DNA from: Hexactinellida sp. DTS-2022
Lineage: Eukaryota > Porifera > Hexactinellida
Direction of reading: 5' to 3'
Assembly (NCBI GenBank): GCA_028753945.1
Contig: JAPNXP010000016.1
Span: 2,881,001-2,945,000 of the forward strand
DNA length: 64,000 bases
Shown: positions 21,496 to 31,273 of the stretch, piece after piece
Position numbering within the stretch: position 1 is the stretch's first letter
Layout: every line of letters starts with the position of its first letter
Program-made: the position numbers and the translations under genes
The notes under the pieces: model-generated
What the model was told of the DNA's origin: nothing
The model's database searches: none
What the model saw: the letters and a program-made list of their open reading frames with translations, nothing else

Positions 21496-22715
21496 ATGAA
21501 ATTGTTACATCTCGTTTCCATAGCAACATGTATTGTACTTTGCAATGCAGCCTATCCCTATGTATTTATAACGGAGCTTAGCGATCTAACAACAGGTGTC
21601 GGATATAAAGTGGAGTTTATGTGTCGCCTTAATACGTCACAACAAGATGACAACCTTCATAAATATATTGTATGGAGCGTAGATAGAGTCATTGTGAAAT
21701 CTGAGAGTACGAATGGAATGTACACTATAAGTGAGTTAATACCAGTCATAGTTCCTATCAGGGTGATATAACAGTATTAGAATAGTGTTTACTCGAATAA
21801 TAACCCTTGGGCGATTATTTAAAATTTAAAATTCCCAAAAAAATGACATTTTCAATAAAATTTTCAGGATTTTTCCCGACAAAATATTTAAATTCAGAAT
21901 AGGTTGTTAGTAAAATGATACAAGAATTTGTTTATTTACCGTGTTAATAGTAAATTATATTATCCTATATAAGGGGTGATTATTCGAATAAATACTGCAT
22001 TTGTTTACTTGTTGTTTACTTGTTTGTTTACTTGTTGTTTACTTGTTTGTTTACTTGTTTGTTTGCTTGTTGTTTGATTGTTGTTTACTTATTGTTTACT
22101 TATTGTTTACTTGGTTGTTTATTGTTGTTTACCTGTTTGTTTGCTTGTTGTTTACTTGTTTGTTTACTTGTTGTTTACTTGTTTGTTACTTATTGTTTAC
22201 TTGTTGTTGCTTGTTGTTTACTTATAGATTCAGTTCCGAGTAGCATGAACAATAGCGTTATAGAATGTTCATTCTTCTCAATACTGACTTCATCGGCTAG
22301 ACTCAATCTAATTGGTCAACCGGACACCCCCATTCTAAATATAGTATCAACAACACATTCCTCTGTTGCTATGGATATTAATGTCGGGAATACGAAGGGA
22401 TCGCCTGTCAAAGAAATTAGAATCACACTTCCGAATAGAATATGGAACTATAGATTAAACCCTCCTAAATGGACAAGTTTTGTTTACAACATAAATCACC
22501 TACAAAGTGACACCAATTATGTGGTTAGAGTAAGGTGTTGGAATGGGTACAAGTGGTCTCAATTGGGCACAGCTCAGGGGACAACTTTGCCAAATCAAAT
22601 TGTGTCTCAACCCAAAACACTTTCCTATACAATTCCAACAGAAATTCCTTCAAACGCTAATCAATCATTCGCGAGCTTTAATATTATACTTTTTCTGCTA
22701 TTACTTATACTTTAA
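21496..22715 (+). CDS. Secreted or GPI-anchored Ig/FN3 surface protein, two exons
   Basis: Exons 21496-21730 and 22228-22715 join in frame (A/GTGAGT to TATAG/AT) into 240 residues. Residues 1-18 are a signal peptide (MKLLHLVSIATCIVLCNA). Residues ~30-105 look like an Ig-like domain: Cys in EFMCRL, Trp in YIVWSVD, second Cys in VIECSF, split by the intron. Residues ~112-205 look like a fibronectin type III domain (PDTPILNIVSTT, then TNYVVRVRCWN and YKWSQLG). The last ~14 residues (ASFNIILFLLLLIL) end the protein without a cytoplasmic tail, which suggests a GPI signal. Several NxS/T sites are present. This layout resembles small cytokine-receptor or adhesion ectodomains, but no family can be named. 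The intron is a TTTGTTTACTTG repeat. Confidence 0.75.
21999..22225. repeat. GTTTACTT simple repeat inside the Ig/FN3 gene intron
   Basis: Tandem TTGTTTAC words run up to the acceptor CTTATAG. They create long hydrophobic open frames that should not be translated. Confidence 0.88.
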
Positions 22716-23007
22716 GTTCCCTTTGTTTAAAGCTTTTTGCAGCTTTTTGATTAAACGTACATCAGAGACCGTATATCACTTAAGGAATTTAATTATTATC
22801 ATTTTAATATTATTTTATTGTTATTAACCATTTATATGTTTTAACAATTTTAGTTGAATCTGTTTATAATAAGTTGCGGTAATAGATAATTAGTTGAGGC
22901 TTTTAATACTTAGTTATACCTGTGAATACTAATTCAGATTTCAACGATACCCTTGTATTGGCACTAGAGTAGAATGTATTATACATACAGTTAGTTTCAG
23001 TTCCATA

Positions 23008-23172
23008 ATAGTCAGGTTATTATTAAGAACATTCAAGGGACCAAAATTGTGTTCCTTATAGAGAGATTTTATAATAAACGAACTCCACTTAATACAAACC
23101 CTATGTAAGTTGTTAAATTGGGACCATAGGGCTTGTTCATAATAACAGTTTAATATTAAGCAGACCTGACTG
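23008..23172. mobile_element. Pogo-like MITE (TTATTAAGAACATTCAAGG family)
   Basis: Left TAGTCAGGTTATTATTAAG and right AAGCAGACCTGACTG. Relatives are at 11210-11502 and 34858-35032. Confidence 0.65.
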
Positions 23173-23225
23173 TATTGTCATTATTGTTTCATAACGAGCA
23201 ACTAATTTTATAATTAGTTTGTAGA

Positions 23226-23352
23226 TAGTGGATGCCGGTTATGAGTACATCGTCGGGAACTGCATATAATGTTCTTATAACCGGCATAAATAATATAGGG
23301 TATATGGCAACCGTTTTCCAGTATAATGTTCTTATAACCGACATCCATTATA
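23226..23352. mobile_element. Pogo-like MITE (CCGGTTATAAGAACATCG family)
   Basis: Left AGTGGATGCCGGTTATGAG and right CTTATAACCGACATCCATTA. Its position puts it in the promoter or 5' UTR of myotrophin. Confidence 0.7.
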
Positions 23353-23378
23353 TAGCTTTCAATTAGGCACATTCCAAT

Positions 23379-23735
23379 ATGGGAGAAGAGTTGTTATGGG
23401 CAGTTAAGAACGGAGATCTAGATAATGTCACAAAAATAATCGGTGAGAAAAAAGTGGATATAAATAGCGAGCTCTCAAGTGGCAGATCTCCGCTCCACTT
23501 CGCGACGGATTACGGACAATTGAATGTCTGTGAGTACTTAGTGTTGCTAGGGGCAGATGTGAACCAAAAGGACAAACATGGTATCACACCTTTATTGGCT
23601 GCTATTTGGGAGGGACACTTTGAAGTGTGCCAATTTCTGATATCAAAAGGTGCTGAAAATAATGGAACTGCCCCCAATGGGGTATCATACCTTGAGTCTT
23701 CAGAAAATGCGGAAATAAAGGGTCTTCTGAAATAA
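23379..23735 (+). CDS. MTPN: Myotrophin (V-1), intronless
   Basis: 118 residues, the same length as vertebrate myotrophin. The start MGEELLWAVKNGDLDNVTKII and the ankyrin repeats GRSPLHFATDYGQLNVCEYLVLLGAD, KHGITPLLAAIWEGHFEVCQFLISKGA and the closing AEIKGLLK all match the family. Myotrophin binds actin capping protein CapZ and keeps it from barbed ends, acting in the cytosol. The gene has no intron here, whereas vertebrate MTPN has several, so it is either an intron-loss copy or a retrocopy. An intact frame and an AATAAA near 23763 argue that it is functional. A MITE occupies the immediate upstream region. Confidence 0.93.
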   Translation: MGEELLWAVKNGDLDNVTKIIGEKKVDINSELSSGRSPLHFATDYGQLNVCEYLVLLGADVNQKDKHGITPLLAAIWEGHFEVCQFLISKGAENNGTAPNGVSYLESSENAEIKGLLK

Positions 23736-24112
23736 TATTTGTTTGTTTGTTTAGATAATGGAAATAAATAGTAGAGTTATACATTGTTTGTTATGAATAT
23801 AATGAATATTGTTGTTGTTTAGTTTATTGTTATTGTAAACGTGTAATGAAGAAGTTCTAAATAACATCATACAACTTAGGGAGCAACATATACCGGGTAT
23901 TCTGGTACTAGGGAGTAAATATAATATTCAGGTATAGGGGAACAAATAGGGTATAAAATTATAAATAAATATCTTTCCCTAAAGTATTTATGCAATCCAA
24001 GCAGGGTATTATACAGCCATTTGTAAATACGCTCCTAATCAAGGTTTCATCCAATTTTAATACGCCTAAATCACAAATTAAATTTCCCTCGCCTAATTAA
24101 AATTTTCCAAAG
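23736..24112. other. Spacer downstream of myotrophin
   Basis: Contains short GTTT/GTT runs and AATAAA at 23763-23768, the likely myotrophin poly(A) signal. No other feature is seen. Confidence 0.6.
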
Positions 24113-24890
24113 AAAAAAATCTAAAATTACAGCTGTGCCGACAGCATGTCCGTTTAAGGCACTACATTTTGGTCGTTGGTGGATTAATAGTGCCTCCAAA
24201 AGAAATTGCTGTAAAATAACTGATTGAAAAAATCTAAAATTATAGCTGTGCCGACAGCATGCCCGTTTAAGGCACTACATTTTGGTCGTTGGTGGATTAA
24301 TAGTGCCTCCAAAAGAAATTGCTGTAAAATAACTGATTGAAAAAATCTAAAATTATAGCTGTGCCGACAGCATGCCCGTTTAAGGCACTACATTTTGGTC
24401 GTCGGTGGATTAATAGTGCCTCCAAAAGAAAATGCTGTAAAAGAACTGATTGAAAAAGTCTAAAATTACAGCTGTGCCGACAGCATGTCCGTTTAAGGCA
24501 CTACATTTTGGTCGTTGGTGGATTAATAGTGCCTCCAAAAGAACTGATTGAAAAAGTCTAAAATTATAGCTGTGCCGACAGCATGTCCGTTTAAGGCACA
24601 ATATTTTGGTTGTTGGTGGATTAATAGTGCCTCCAAAAGAACTGATTGAAAAAGTCTAAAATTACAGCTGTGCCGACAGCATGTCCGTTTAAGGCACTAT
24701 GTTTTGGTCGTTGGTCGGTTAATGGTGCCTCCAAAAGAAAATGATGTAAAATAACTGATTGAAAAAATCTAAAATATCAGCTGTTCCGACAGCATATCCT
24801 ATGGGGTTACAATATTTTGAGTAGTCAGTTATTTAATAGTGCCTCCAAAAGAAAATGCTGTTAAAAACTGATGAAAAAATCTAAAATGAC
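24113..24890. repeat. Satellite array of seven to eight ~95-117-bp units
   Basis: Same unit as at 18124-18716 (AAATCTAAAATTACAGCTG, CCGACAGCATGTCCGTTTAA, TAGTGCCTCCAAAAG), but with TTTTGGTCGTTGGTGGATTA in place of the GTGGTTGGTTGGTT spacer. Some units lack the AATGCTGTAAAATAA segment. The last unit is diverged. Confidence 0.9.
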
Positions 24891-24894
24891 ATTT

Positions 24895-24960
24895 ATAACG
24901 TTTATAAGAACACTATGTGCAGTTTCCGACGATGTTCTTATATCCGATATTCACTGTAAC
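24895..24960. mobile_element. Fragment of the CCGGTTATAAGAACA MITE family
   Basis: Short palindrome: TTATAACGTTTATAAGAACA, then GATGTTCTTATATCCGATAT and TCACTG. It is truncated. Confidence 0.5.
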
Positions 24961-25150
24961 TGATTGAAATAACTGATGGAACACAAATAACTGATTGGAT
25001 GCATCCTATATAATTTCAGAATTAAATTCAAAAATTCTCGAAGCGAAGATTGGAACAAAGAATAATTAAATACACTCAAACCTCCGATAAACGGACTTCT
25101 CAGATACGTGCACCCTTATTGGTTTAAAGCCAAACTAAATATGTACTTAT

Positions 25151-25428
25151 TAGTGTTGTAAAATTTCCAAAAATTTTGTTTTCCATGGAAATTTCTGGAA
25201 AGATTACATATTTTAAATTATGCTTAGGAACTTTATTTGAAATTGCCAAAATTTTTGTGCTACTTAAGTTAGACTGTCATGAGGAAAAATAAAAGCGCAC
25301 AGTAACAACTCTACATTATAGATATGGTTTATCAAAATTAAAAAAACTAGGTATATATAATAATTTTTCCATGTAAAATTTCCGGAAATTTGGCAATTTT
25401 TTGGAAATTTCCCGACCTTACAACACTA
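25151..25428. mobile_element. Non-autonomous hAT-like element
   Basis: 278 bp with ends TAGTGTTGTAAAATTTCC and GACCTTACAACACTA. Inner inverted GGAAATTT motifs occur on both sides. The flanks GTACTTAT (25143-25150) and GTATTTAT (25429-25436) are an 8-bp duplication with one mismatch. Confidence 0.75.
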
Positions 25429-25884
25429 GTATTTATTAATCAATAATGGAATTAAATGACAATATTATATAACAAATACAATTACAACTCCTAAATTACC
25501 CACAACGAGTTAATTTAAACATCAGTTTTTGATTATTGAAAGAATCTAGAAATATAGATTATACACTGGATATGTACTAGCCATTGTATTTCTGAGATCC
25601 GGGCAAATTCCAAGTAAAATGGAAGTAAGAATATGTGTTATTGGAACTACGATAATTCACCAGCTGTAGAGTCTATTATAACATTATAACATTAACAAAC
25701 TTTCCAGGTATTACGATAACAACCAATGGGGTAGATTGGCATTCTCAAATTACCTAAGTAAAAGATAGAGTCTCTGGAGTTAAATTATATTTCAAAACAA
25801 ACTCAATCTGAACAATATAATAGCAACTAATCAGCCTACAAACGCTGCAACCAATCATATGGCACAGTTGGATTATGTTGACTC

Positions 25885-26000
25885 CAGGATTTATCCAGGA
25901 GCGCGCCATACGCCTAGAGACATATAAATTGGGATATTTTTGCGTTTAGGAGCGCGAAAACTGCCGAAACTCCCCATAGAGTAATACAAAACTAACCTTT
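25885..26000. repeat. Dispersed CGCGCTCC repeat
   Basis: GGATTTATCCAGGAGCGCGCC with AGGAGCGCGAAAA downstream. The same words recur at 14388-14490, 18058-18100, 51590-51665 and 55412-55480, which suggests a small transposon whose ends I cannot place. Confidence 0.6.
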
Positions 26001-26479
26001 TAGGCGCACAAAATTCATACTCTAGTGACCTTAGGTCAAATAGGAGTGTGATCAATTTGAGTCCTGTATAATACCCAGTTCGACACGTGAATCCACCAAA
26101 CATTCTGAGAACGCACAGCTGATCGCGAGGGGGGATTTGTCCCGTAACTGGCTGATAGAATGTCCCATTAGGGAGAGTTGAGTTTAAAGCTTAAAACATC
26201 AAGGTTCCTGTTATGTGGATTGCCTTTGGTGTACAGTACACCCTCGCTAATCCGAACAGATGTGTTCAGATGCAAAAATTATATTCCGATTTGTGAATTT
26301 GCAGATAGGCTAGCGGCCAGTTAAATAATTGCTGAATGATTTCCGGTATTATACAAAACGGCAAAAGGCGTGAAGTAGGGAAAGGGTTATATAATTTCGA
26401 TAATAACGTTTTAGCGGCTCATAGTGGTCACATGTTTCGGTCAATCCTTTTGGTAGAAAATCAGGCATGGGGCCAAGCC

Positions 26480-26722
26480 CGAAAGGACTTAATCCCATTT
26501 TTGAGAGCACTTAAATCCGGACTTAAGTCCCCCTTTAATAAAGGACATAAGTCCGGACTTGGACTTAAGCCCTTTATAGATGAGCTTCAAGCCATTTTCA
26601 AGGCACTTATTCAATAAAATACTGTTTGCATTTCTAAATAATTAGAGTAAAAGACTTAAGTCCGGACTTAAGCCCTTTATTAAGGACTTGGGCTTGGACT
26701 TAAGCCCTTTTGAAAGGGTTAC
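26480..26722. repeat. Nested palindromes built on CTTAAGTCCGGACTTAAG
   Basis: The palindrome TAAGTCCGGACTTAAG and shorter forms (GGACTTAAGCCCTTT, AAAGGACATAAGTCCGG) occur repeatedly in both orientations. The class is unknown. Reading frames through it are unsupported. Confidence 0.7.
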
Positions 26723-26741
26723 TGTTGCACTTTTGTTAAAT

Positions 26742-26823
26742 GCAAGAGGCAAATAATTTGAAGAGTATACGCTTGAATACAAGCGAGGGCCGCAGGCCCG
26801 AGTGCAAGATGTAAGAACAGCTT
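26742..26823 (+). mobile_element. 3' end of a Helitron (fragment)
   Basis: Shares CAAGCGAGGGCCGCAGGCCC and AGAACAGCTTG with the complete copies at 39395-40457 and 50461-51484, followed by T. Upstream sequence is not shared, so only the terminus remains. Confidence 0.6.
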
Positions 26824-26869
26824 GTTAATAATTCTAATTATCCCATCTATAATCAATTAAAGTAGTCTA

Positions 26870-28120
26870 TAAAGTTGTTTACTGGAAGTAAGAATATGTG
26901 TTATTGGAATTAAGATAATCCTACAGCTGTAGAGTCTAACTATTGTACTGTATAGCCACATACACAATTGCAGCCAATTAAATTAACAAATTCTCCAGAA
27001 ATTTCGATAACAACCAATTAAATTAACAAACTCTCCTGGTATTACGATAACAACCAATGAGGTAGATTGGCATTCTCACATTACCTCTCTGAAGATAGAG
27101 TCTGTGGAGTTAAATTGTATTCCAAAACAAATCAAATCTGAACAATAAATGCCATTCGGGAATTTTCATTAATTTGATTACCTATTTTTGTAAACAACAA
27201 TAATAAATATTCATATCATGAACGTATAAATGCGAAAAATTCGAAATCAGCATACTTGTTTACCAATAGTACCCGTTATAATTTGGTATAAATTCGGTTT
27301 TTATTCTCCCATTCTTTAGTACATTCCGGACAAACAATCAAACACTCGTTTGGGACCCAAAATCATTGCAATTATTAACCCGTGTTTGGTCATGCGTCTA
27401 AATATAACTATCTATGATTATGTAAATAATGTGATTAATATTGGGATTAAATATATTGTCAAATGATCAAGACAGGATTAGTTGTAATTTGTTAATTGAA
27501 TTAAAAAAATTATGTACATCTTGTCAATTCTTGGAAGGACTACGAGTCCCAGAAAGATGAAAATTTATATAGAGGGGTAATTTTGTACGCGAAGACGATC
27601 TATTGGGTTTTGAGAGAAATATTAACATTTAAAGGTGACAAAATATGTTAGCCAAATAAATTCGAGGGTTTGTTAGTATGGATTAGCAGACTTCATCAAT
27701 TAGTATAAATAGACTGTCCATAATAGAAAGATTTTCTGAGGCTGCAATCTGATTGATTGAAAATAAATTCATCTAACCATAGTAACCAATCAATTATTCG
27801 TCTATTTATTGCATGTTTTTTTTAGTATTATTTGGATTCGAGCTTCCTTATCGTGCAACTGAAATTTATTGAGCTATTAATATGAGGATTTGAATTTCCC
27901 ATACAAATTACATTGTATAGCATTCTTATTAGGGGAACATTATTAGGAATATATTTAATACACCACAGAGATGTATAATTATAAATTGTTAGTTTCAAGG
28001 CGTAGTAAGGCCGCGCAGCGGTCGTCAATTGTGGCGTGAAGCGCCGAACCGTCGCAAAGCGACCGAGACCGAAGGGCTCGTATTATTAAAACTCGATTGT
28101 TGTTTGTTTGTTTGTTTGTC
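26870..28120 (+). repeat. Long dispersed repeat R, copy 1
   Basis: About 1.2 kb that also occurs at 33338-34610 plus 35509-35570. Reversed partial copies lie at about 31790-32240, 41890-42300 and 46400-46690. It starts near AAGAATATGTGTTATTGGAA and ends in GC-rich short hairpins (GTCGCAAAGCGACC, CCGCGCAGCGG) followed by GTTTGTTTGTTTGTCCGG. The tail resembles Helitron or other rolling-circle ends, but I cannot fix its termini. It flanks the LRR-EGF genes. Confidence 0.7.
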
Positions 28121-28230
28121 CGGATTGTACCAACAAAATATAGTGCCACCAAAGGAACATGCGTGATGCGTCGGCACAGGCTGCAATTTTGGATTTTGAG
28201 AATTGTATAATGTTGTTTGTTCGTTCTTAA

Positions 28231-28640
28231 TTGAAAACATTTTCAGATCTAAAGCCTAAATATGAAAGCGTGTTTGGGAAAAACTATCACCTTGTGAAAG
28301 TTACTTTTGTCATTGTGTCTGAATGTAACAAAGTATCAATTGCATATTGCCAATTTGGTGTGACAGCATTATACAAATTGTTTGGACATAAGCTATACAT
28401 TATGCAAATTGTCTGGATGGTATGATGGCATTATGCAAATTGCTACAAAAAACCAGCATTTTGCATTTTGCCTGGGCATTATGCAAAATGCCCAATTTCG
28501 CGGTAAACTTTGTTGTTCAAATTTTTGAGGTGAATAACATTAACAAATTTAGGAATTGTTAAATAACTAGTTAATGGAAGCTTTTAGAGTGTATGTCGGA
28601 TAAATTAATTAAACAGTGGAAATCTATATAATAATAACCC
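28231..28640 (+). promoter_or_regulatory. Upstream region of gene A with octamer-like repeats
   Basis: Between 28330 and 28500, copies of a CATTATGCAAATTG motif lie about 35-50 bp apart. ATGCAAAT, the POU octamer, is exact twice and near-exact elsewhere. The block is conserved in inverted form upstream of pseudogene B (40790-41070) and partly upstream of C (46085-46145). Confidence 0.5.
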
Positions 28641-28645
28641 TCTAG

Positions 28646-28652
28646 TATAAAT
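28646..28652 (+). promoter_or_regulatory. Probable TATA box of gene A
   Basis: TATAAAT, 45 bp before the start codon, in a block (TATAAATTGACTGTTGAACG) that is conserved in all four paralogs. Confidence 0.65.
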
Positions 28653-28696
28653 TGACTGTTGAACGATAAGATTTATACTTTCCTAACTCAACAATC

Positions 28697-31273
28697 ATGA
28701 ATAAGTTCAACATATACGCAACTGTCTTCTTGTTTGCATTCCTATTGAGTTTCTTTGCATTTTCGAGTGCGGGTGTTCCCATAACGTGTCCACAAACTGG
28801 GAACCGTATTTTGTGTGTCATAAGGACAACTGACCAAACTTTAGTACAGAATGAGATTGCATCGTCTTTAAATGCTGGAATTGTGAAGTTATGGATTATC
28901 GTTTACTCAGGAGGAGCGGGTTTAACATTGAACATTAGTTTAACTAACAGCATAATTGAGATGAGAATAACCAATTATGACAACGTTGAATTATTTGTGG
29001 AAACTCATACGATTAATAGCGGTCTGCTTTATTTGTATCTGCAAATTAAACAGATAACAATTAAACAAGTTAACTTTTTCGCTTACTTCCCGAATTTACA
29101 AAAATTCGATGCTTATAGCTTGCGCACTGATTTCTTTCCATTTTTCACACAAAATAAACAACTTACGAAAATCTTCGTGACTAAGTCACAGATAGAAGAT
29201 GAAGCGAGTCGATACATTAACCACACAATATTCGGAGGGCTGGATAAACTGGAGCACTTACGATGGAAGGAAGGAGGCATAATTGGGGTAAAAGCTGGAT
29301 CGTTTGAAGGACTAAGTGAGCTCACGAAACTAGAATTGTACAGAAATAGCATTCATGAGTTGAAATCGTGCACATTTGAGGGTTTAGGAAATCTATTAAC
29401 CATGTCAATTTCCTATAATATTTTAAGTTCCGTGCATCCAAATGCTTTCATTGGCATAAATAACCTTGAAACTTTGTATATAACCAACAATCCATCCATG
29501 CCACTAGCAGGAATAACCGTATTGAAAAATCTAAAAAAATTGTCTATAGACAGGATTGAATCGATGAATCTTTTTCCTGAAATCATTCAGCAACTAAACA
29601 AACTCAACATTCTAAGTATAAAATATGTACAGTTCAACTGTACCTGCGAGACCGAGTGGATTAGCAAACTGTCCTCTTTTGGGATTACAGTATCTACTAC
29701 AGATTCTACTTGTGTGAATGTGAATGATGGTCGTAGAGTTGACGATTCTTCTCTCTATAACAGCTGTGGAACCCGTAGCTACCAATGCTTCAACCAATCC
29801 ATTGAGTGCGTGGGAGAGAGCTGGAATAGAGTCGATACTGTAGATGGTTGTGAGTGCGTTTATCCGGAAGAATCATACTCCGTCAGTGAAATATGTAGCG
29901 ACATCAATGAATGTGAGGACAGTGCCATTTGTCAGGGGAACTGCACTAACACGCCAGGTTCCTATAAGTGCTCATGTCTAGAAGGTTTCTATAATGCGAA
30001 TGATACTCTTTGTAGCGACATAAATGAATGCCTTCTGACCAATGGAAACTGTACGCACAACTGTAGCAACGCAATTGGCTCATATGATTGTTCGTGTCTA
30101 TTCGGGTACCAACAGCATAATTTCTCTGACTGTGTCGACATCGATGAATGCCTTCTCACCAATGGAAACTGTACGCACAACTGTAGCAACGCAATTGGCT
30201 CATATGATTGTTCGTGTCTATTCGGGTACCAACAGTATAATTTCTCTGACTGTGTCGACATCGATGAATGCCTTTTCACCAACGGAAACTGTACGCACAA
30301 CTGTAGCAACGCAATTGGCTCATATGATTGTTCGTGTCTATTCGGGTACCAACAGTATAATTTCTCTGACTGTGTCGACATCGATGAATGCCTTTTCACC
30401 AACGGAAACTGTACGCACAACTGTAGCAACGCAATTGGCTCGTATGATTGTTCGTGTCTAATCGGGTACCAACAGTATAATTTCTCTGACTGTGTCGACA
30501 TCGATGAATGCCTTTTCACCAACGGAAACTGTTCGCACAACTGTAGCAACGCAATTGGCTCGTATGATTGTTCGTGTCTAATCGGGTACCAACAGCATAA
30601 TTTCTCTGACTGTGTCGACATCGATGAATGCCTTCTCACCAACGGAAACTGTTCGCACAACTGTACCAACGCAATTGGCTCATATGAATGTTCGTGTCTA
30701 ACCGGGTACCAACAGCAAAATTTCTCTGACTGTGTCGACATCGATGAATGCCTTCTCACCAACGGAAACTGTACGCACAGCTGTAGCAACGCAATTGGTT
30801 CATATGAATGTTCGTGTTTCCAAGGATACTTCAAGAATGCATCCTCAGAATGCTTTCTCCCGAATCCCTGTCATACCAACAACGGGGGCTGTCAACACAA
30901 CTGTACAAATACCATATATGGTCATGCGTGTTCCTGCGTAGAAGGATTTAAAGTGTCTCCATCAAACTTCAGCCTTTGTAATATCGATCTAAATGTTGGG
31001 ACGGGACAACTGAATGCAAACACCAAAACCACTGCCTTATACGTCCTCCTATTTGTATGTTTCCTGTTCATTGTCACCATTATCTTCCTGTTTGTCTTTC
31101 TAGTATTTGTCTTTTTGTATTTTAGGAGACAAATTCAACAGCTGAAGTATTCTCGCACCCCTAAAGCACTCTCCCTCGCCGAAATGGATAAGATCAAGCA
31201 GAGAGCTTCTATTCAATCTGGAGAGAAGGATCTGACTTTTACTAATCATCCTCTAGGTGAAACCTCCATTTAA
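28697..31273 (+). CDS. LRR-EGF transmembrane receptor, paralog A (intronless)
   Basis: 858 residues. 1-25 signal peptide. ~95-330 leucine-rich repeats (LEHLRWKEGGIIGVKAGSF, LTKLELYRNSIHEL, LETLYITNNPSMPL) closed by a cysteine cap (FNCTCETEWISKL...C...C). 365-400 a Cys-rich linker (CFNQSIECVGESWN). ~402-765 nine EGF modules, of which modules 2-8 are a tandem array of 40-residue units starting DI(D/N)EC, with Asx-hydroxylation sites CSNAIGSYDCSC and three NxS/T sites each. ~778-810 a membrane span. 811-858 a cytoplasmic tail with SLAEMDKIKQ and the C terminus GETSI, a class I PDZ ligand. It probably sits at the cell surface and binds calcium and a protein ligand. No named ortholog is recognised. 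Three paralogs follow (B, C, D). Confidence 0.92.
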   Translation: MNKFNIYATVFLFAFLLSFFAFSSAGVPITCPQTGNRILCVIRTTDQTLVQNEIASSLNAGIVKLWIIVYSGGAGLTLNISLTNSIIEMRITNYDNVELFVETHTINSGLLYLYLQIKQITIKQVNFFAYFPNLQKFDAYSLRTDFFPFFTQNKQLTKIFVTKSQIEDEASRYINHTIFGGLDKLEHLRWKEGGIIGVKAGSFEGLSELTKLELYRNSIHELKSCTFEGLGNLLTMSISYNILSSVHPNAFIGINNLETLYITNNPSMPLAGITVLKNLKKLSIDRIESMNLFPEIIQQLNKLNILSIKYVQFNCTCETEWISKLSSFGITVSTTDSTCVNVNDGRRVDDSSLYNSCGTRSYQCFNQSIECVGESWNRVDTVDGCECVYPEESYSVSEICSDINECEDSAICQGNCTNTPGSYKCSCLEGFYNANDTLCSDINECLLTNGNCTHNCSNAIGSYDCSCLFGYQQHNFSDCVDIDECLLTNGNCTHNCSNAIGSYDCSCLFGYQQYNFSDCVDIDECLFTNGNCTHNCSNAIGSYDCSCLFGYQQYNFSDCVDIDECLFTNGNCTHNCSNAIGSYDCSCLIGYQQYNFSDCVDIDECLFTNGNCSHNCSNAIGSYDCSCLIGYQQHNFSDCVDIDECLLTNGNCSHNCTNAIGSYECSCLTGYQQQNFSDCVDIDECLLTNGNCTHSCSNAIGSYECSCFQGYFKNASSECFLPNPCHTNNGGCQHNCTNTIYGHACSCVEGFKVSPSNFSLCNIDLNVGTGQLNANTKTTALYVLLFVCFLFIVTIIFLFVFLVFVFLYFRRQIQQLKYSRTPKALSLAEMDKIKQRASIQSGEKDLTFTNHPLGETSI
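30017..30857 (+). repeat. Tandem 120-bp EGF-coding repeat, seven units
   Basis: Seven consecutive 120-bp units encode EGF modules 2-8 of gene A. Units 3-6 differ by only a few bases. The opposite-strand open frames here are artefacts of this repeat. Confidence 0.92.

Larger units (their letters stand above)
22716..23378. other. Spacer with two MITEs before myotrophin
   Basis: Holds a CAGGTTATTATTAAGAACATTC-type element (about 23008-23172) and a GCCGGTTATGAGTACATCG-type element (about 23226-23352). The latter ends about 26 bp before the myotrophin start codon. Confidence 0.7.

Noticed and set aside
22001-22225. Hydrophobic plus-strand frame that could be a membrane protein
   Set aside because: Translation of the TTTGTTTACTTG intron repeat. 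Only the part after the acceptor at 22227 is coding.
26336-26617. 93-codon plus-strand frame
   Set aside because: Runs through the CTTAAGTCCGGACTTAAG palindromes and matches no family.
29989-30834. 281-codon minus-strand open frame opposite the EGF array of gene A (and 43697-44497 opposite gene C)
   Set aside because: A shadow of the 120-bp coding repeat. Its sequence is periodic and has no independent start context or conservation.
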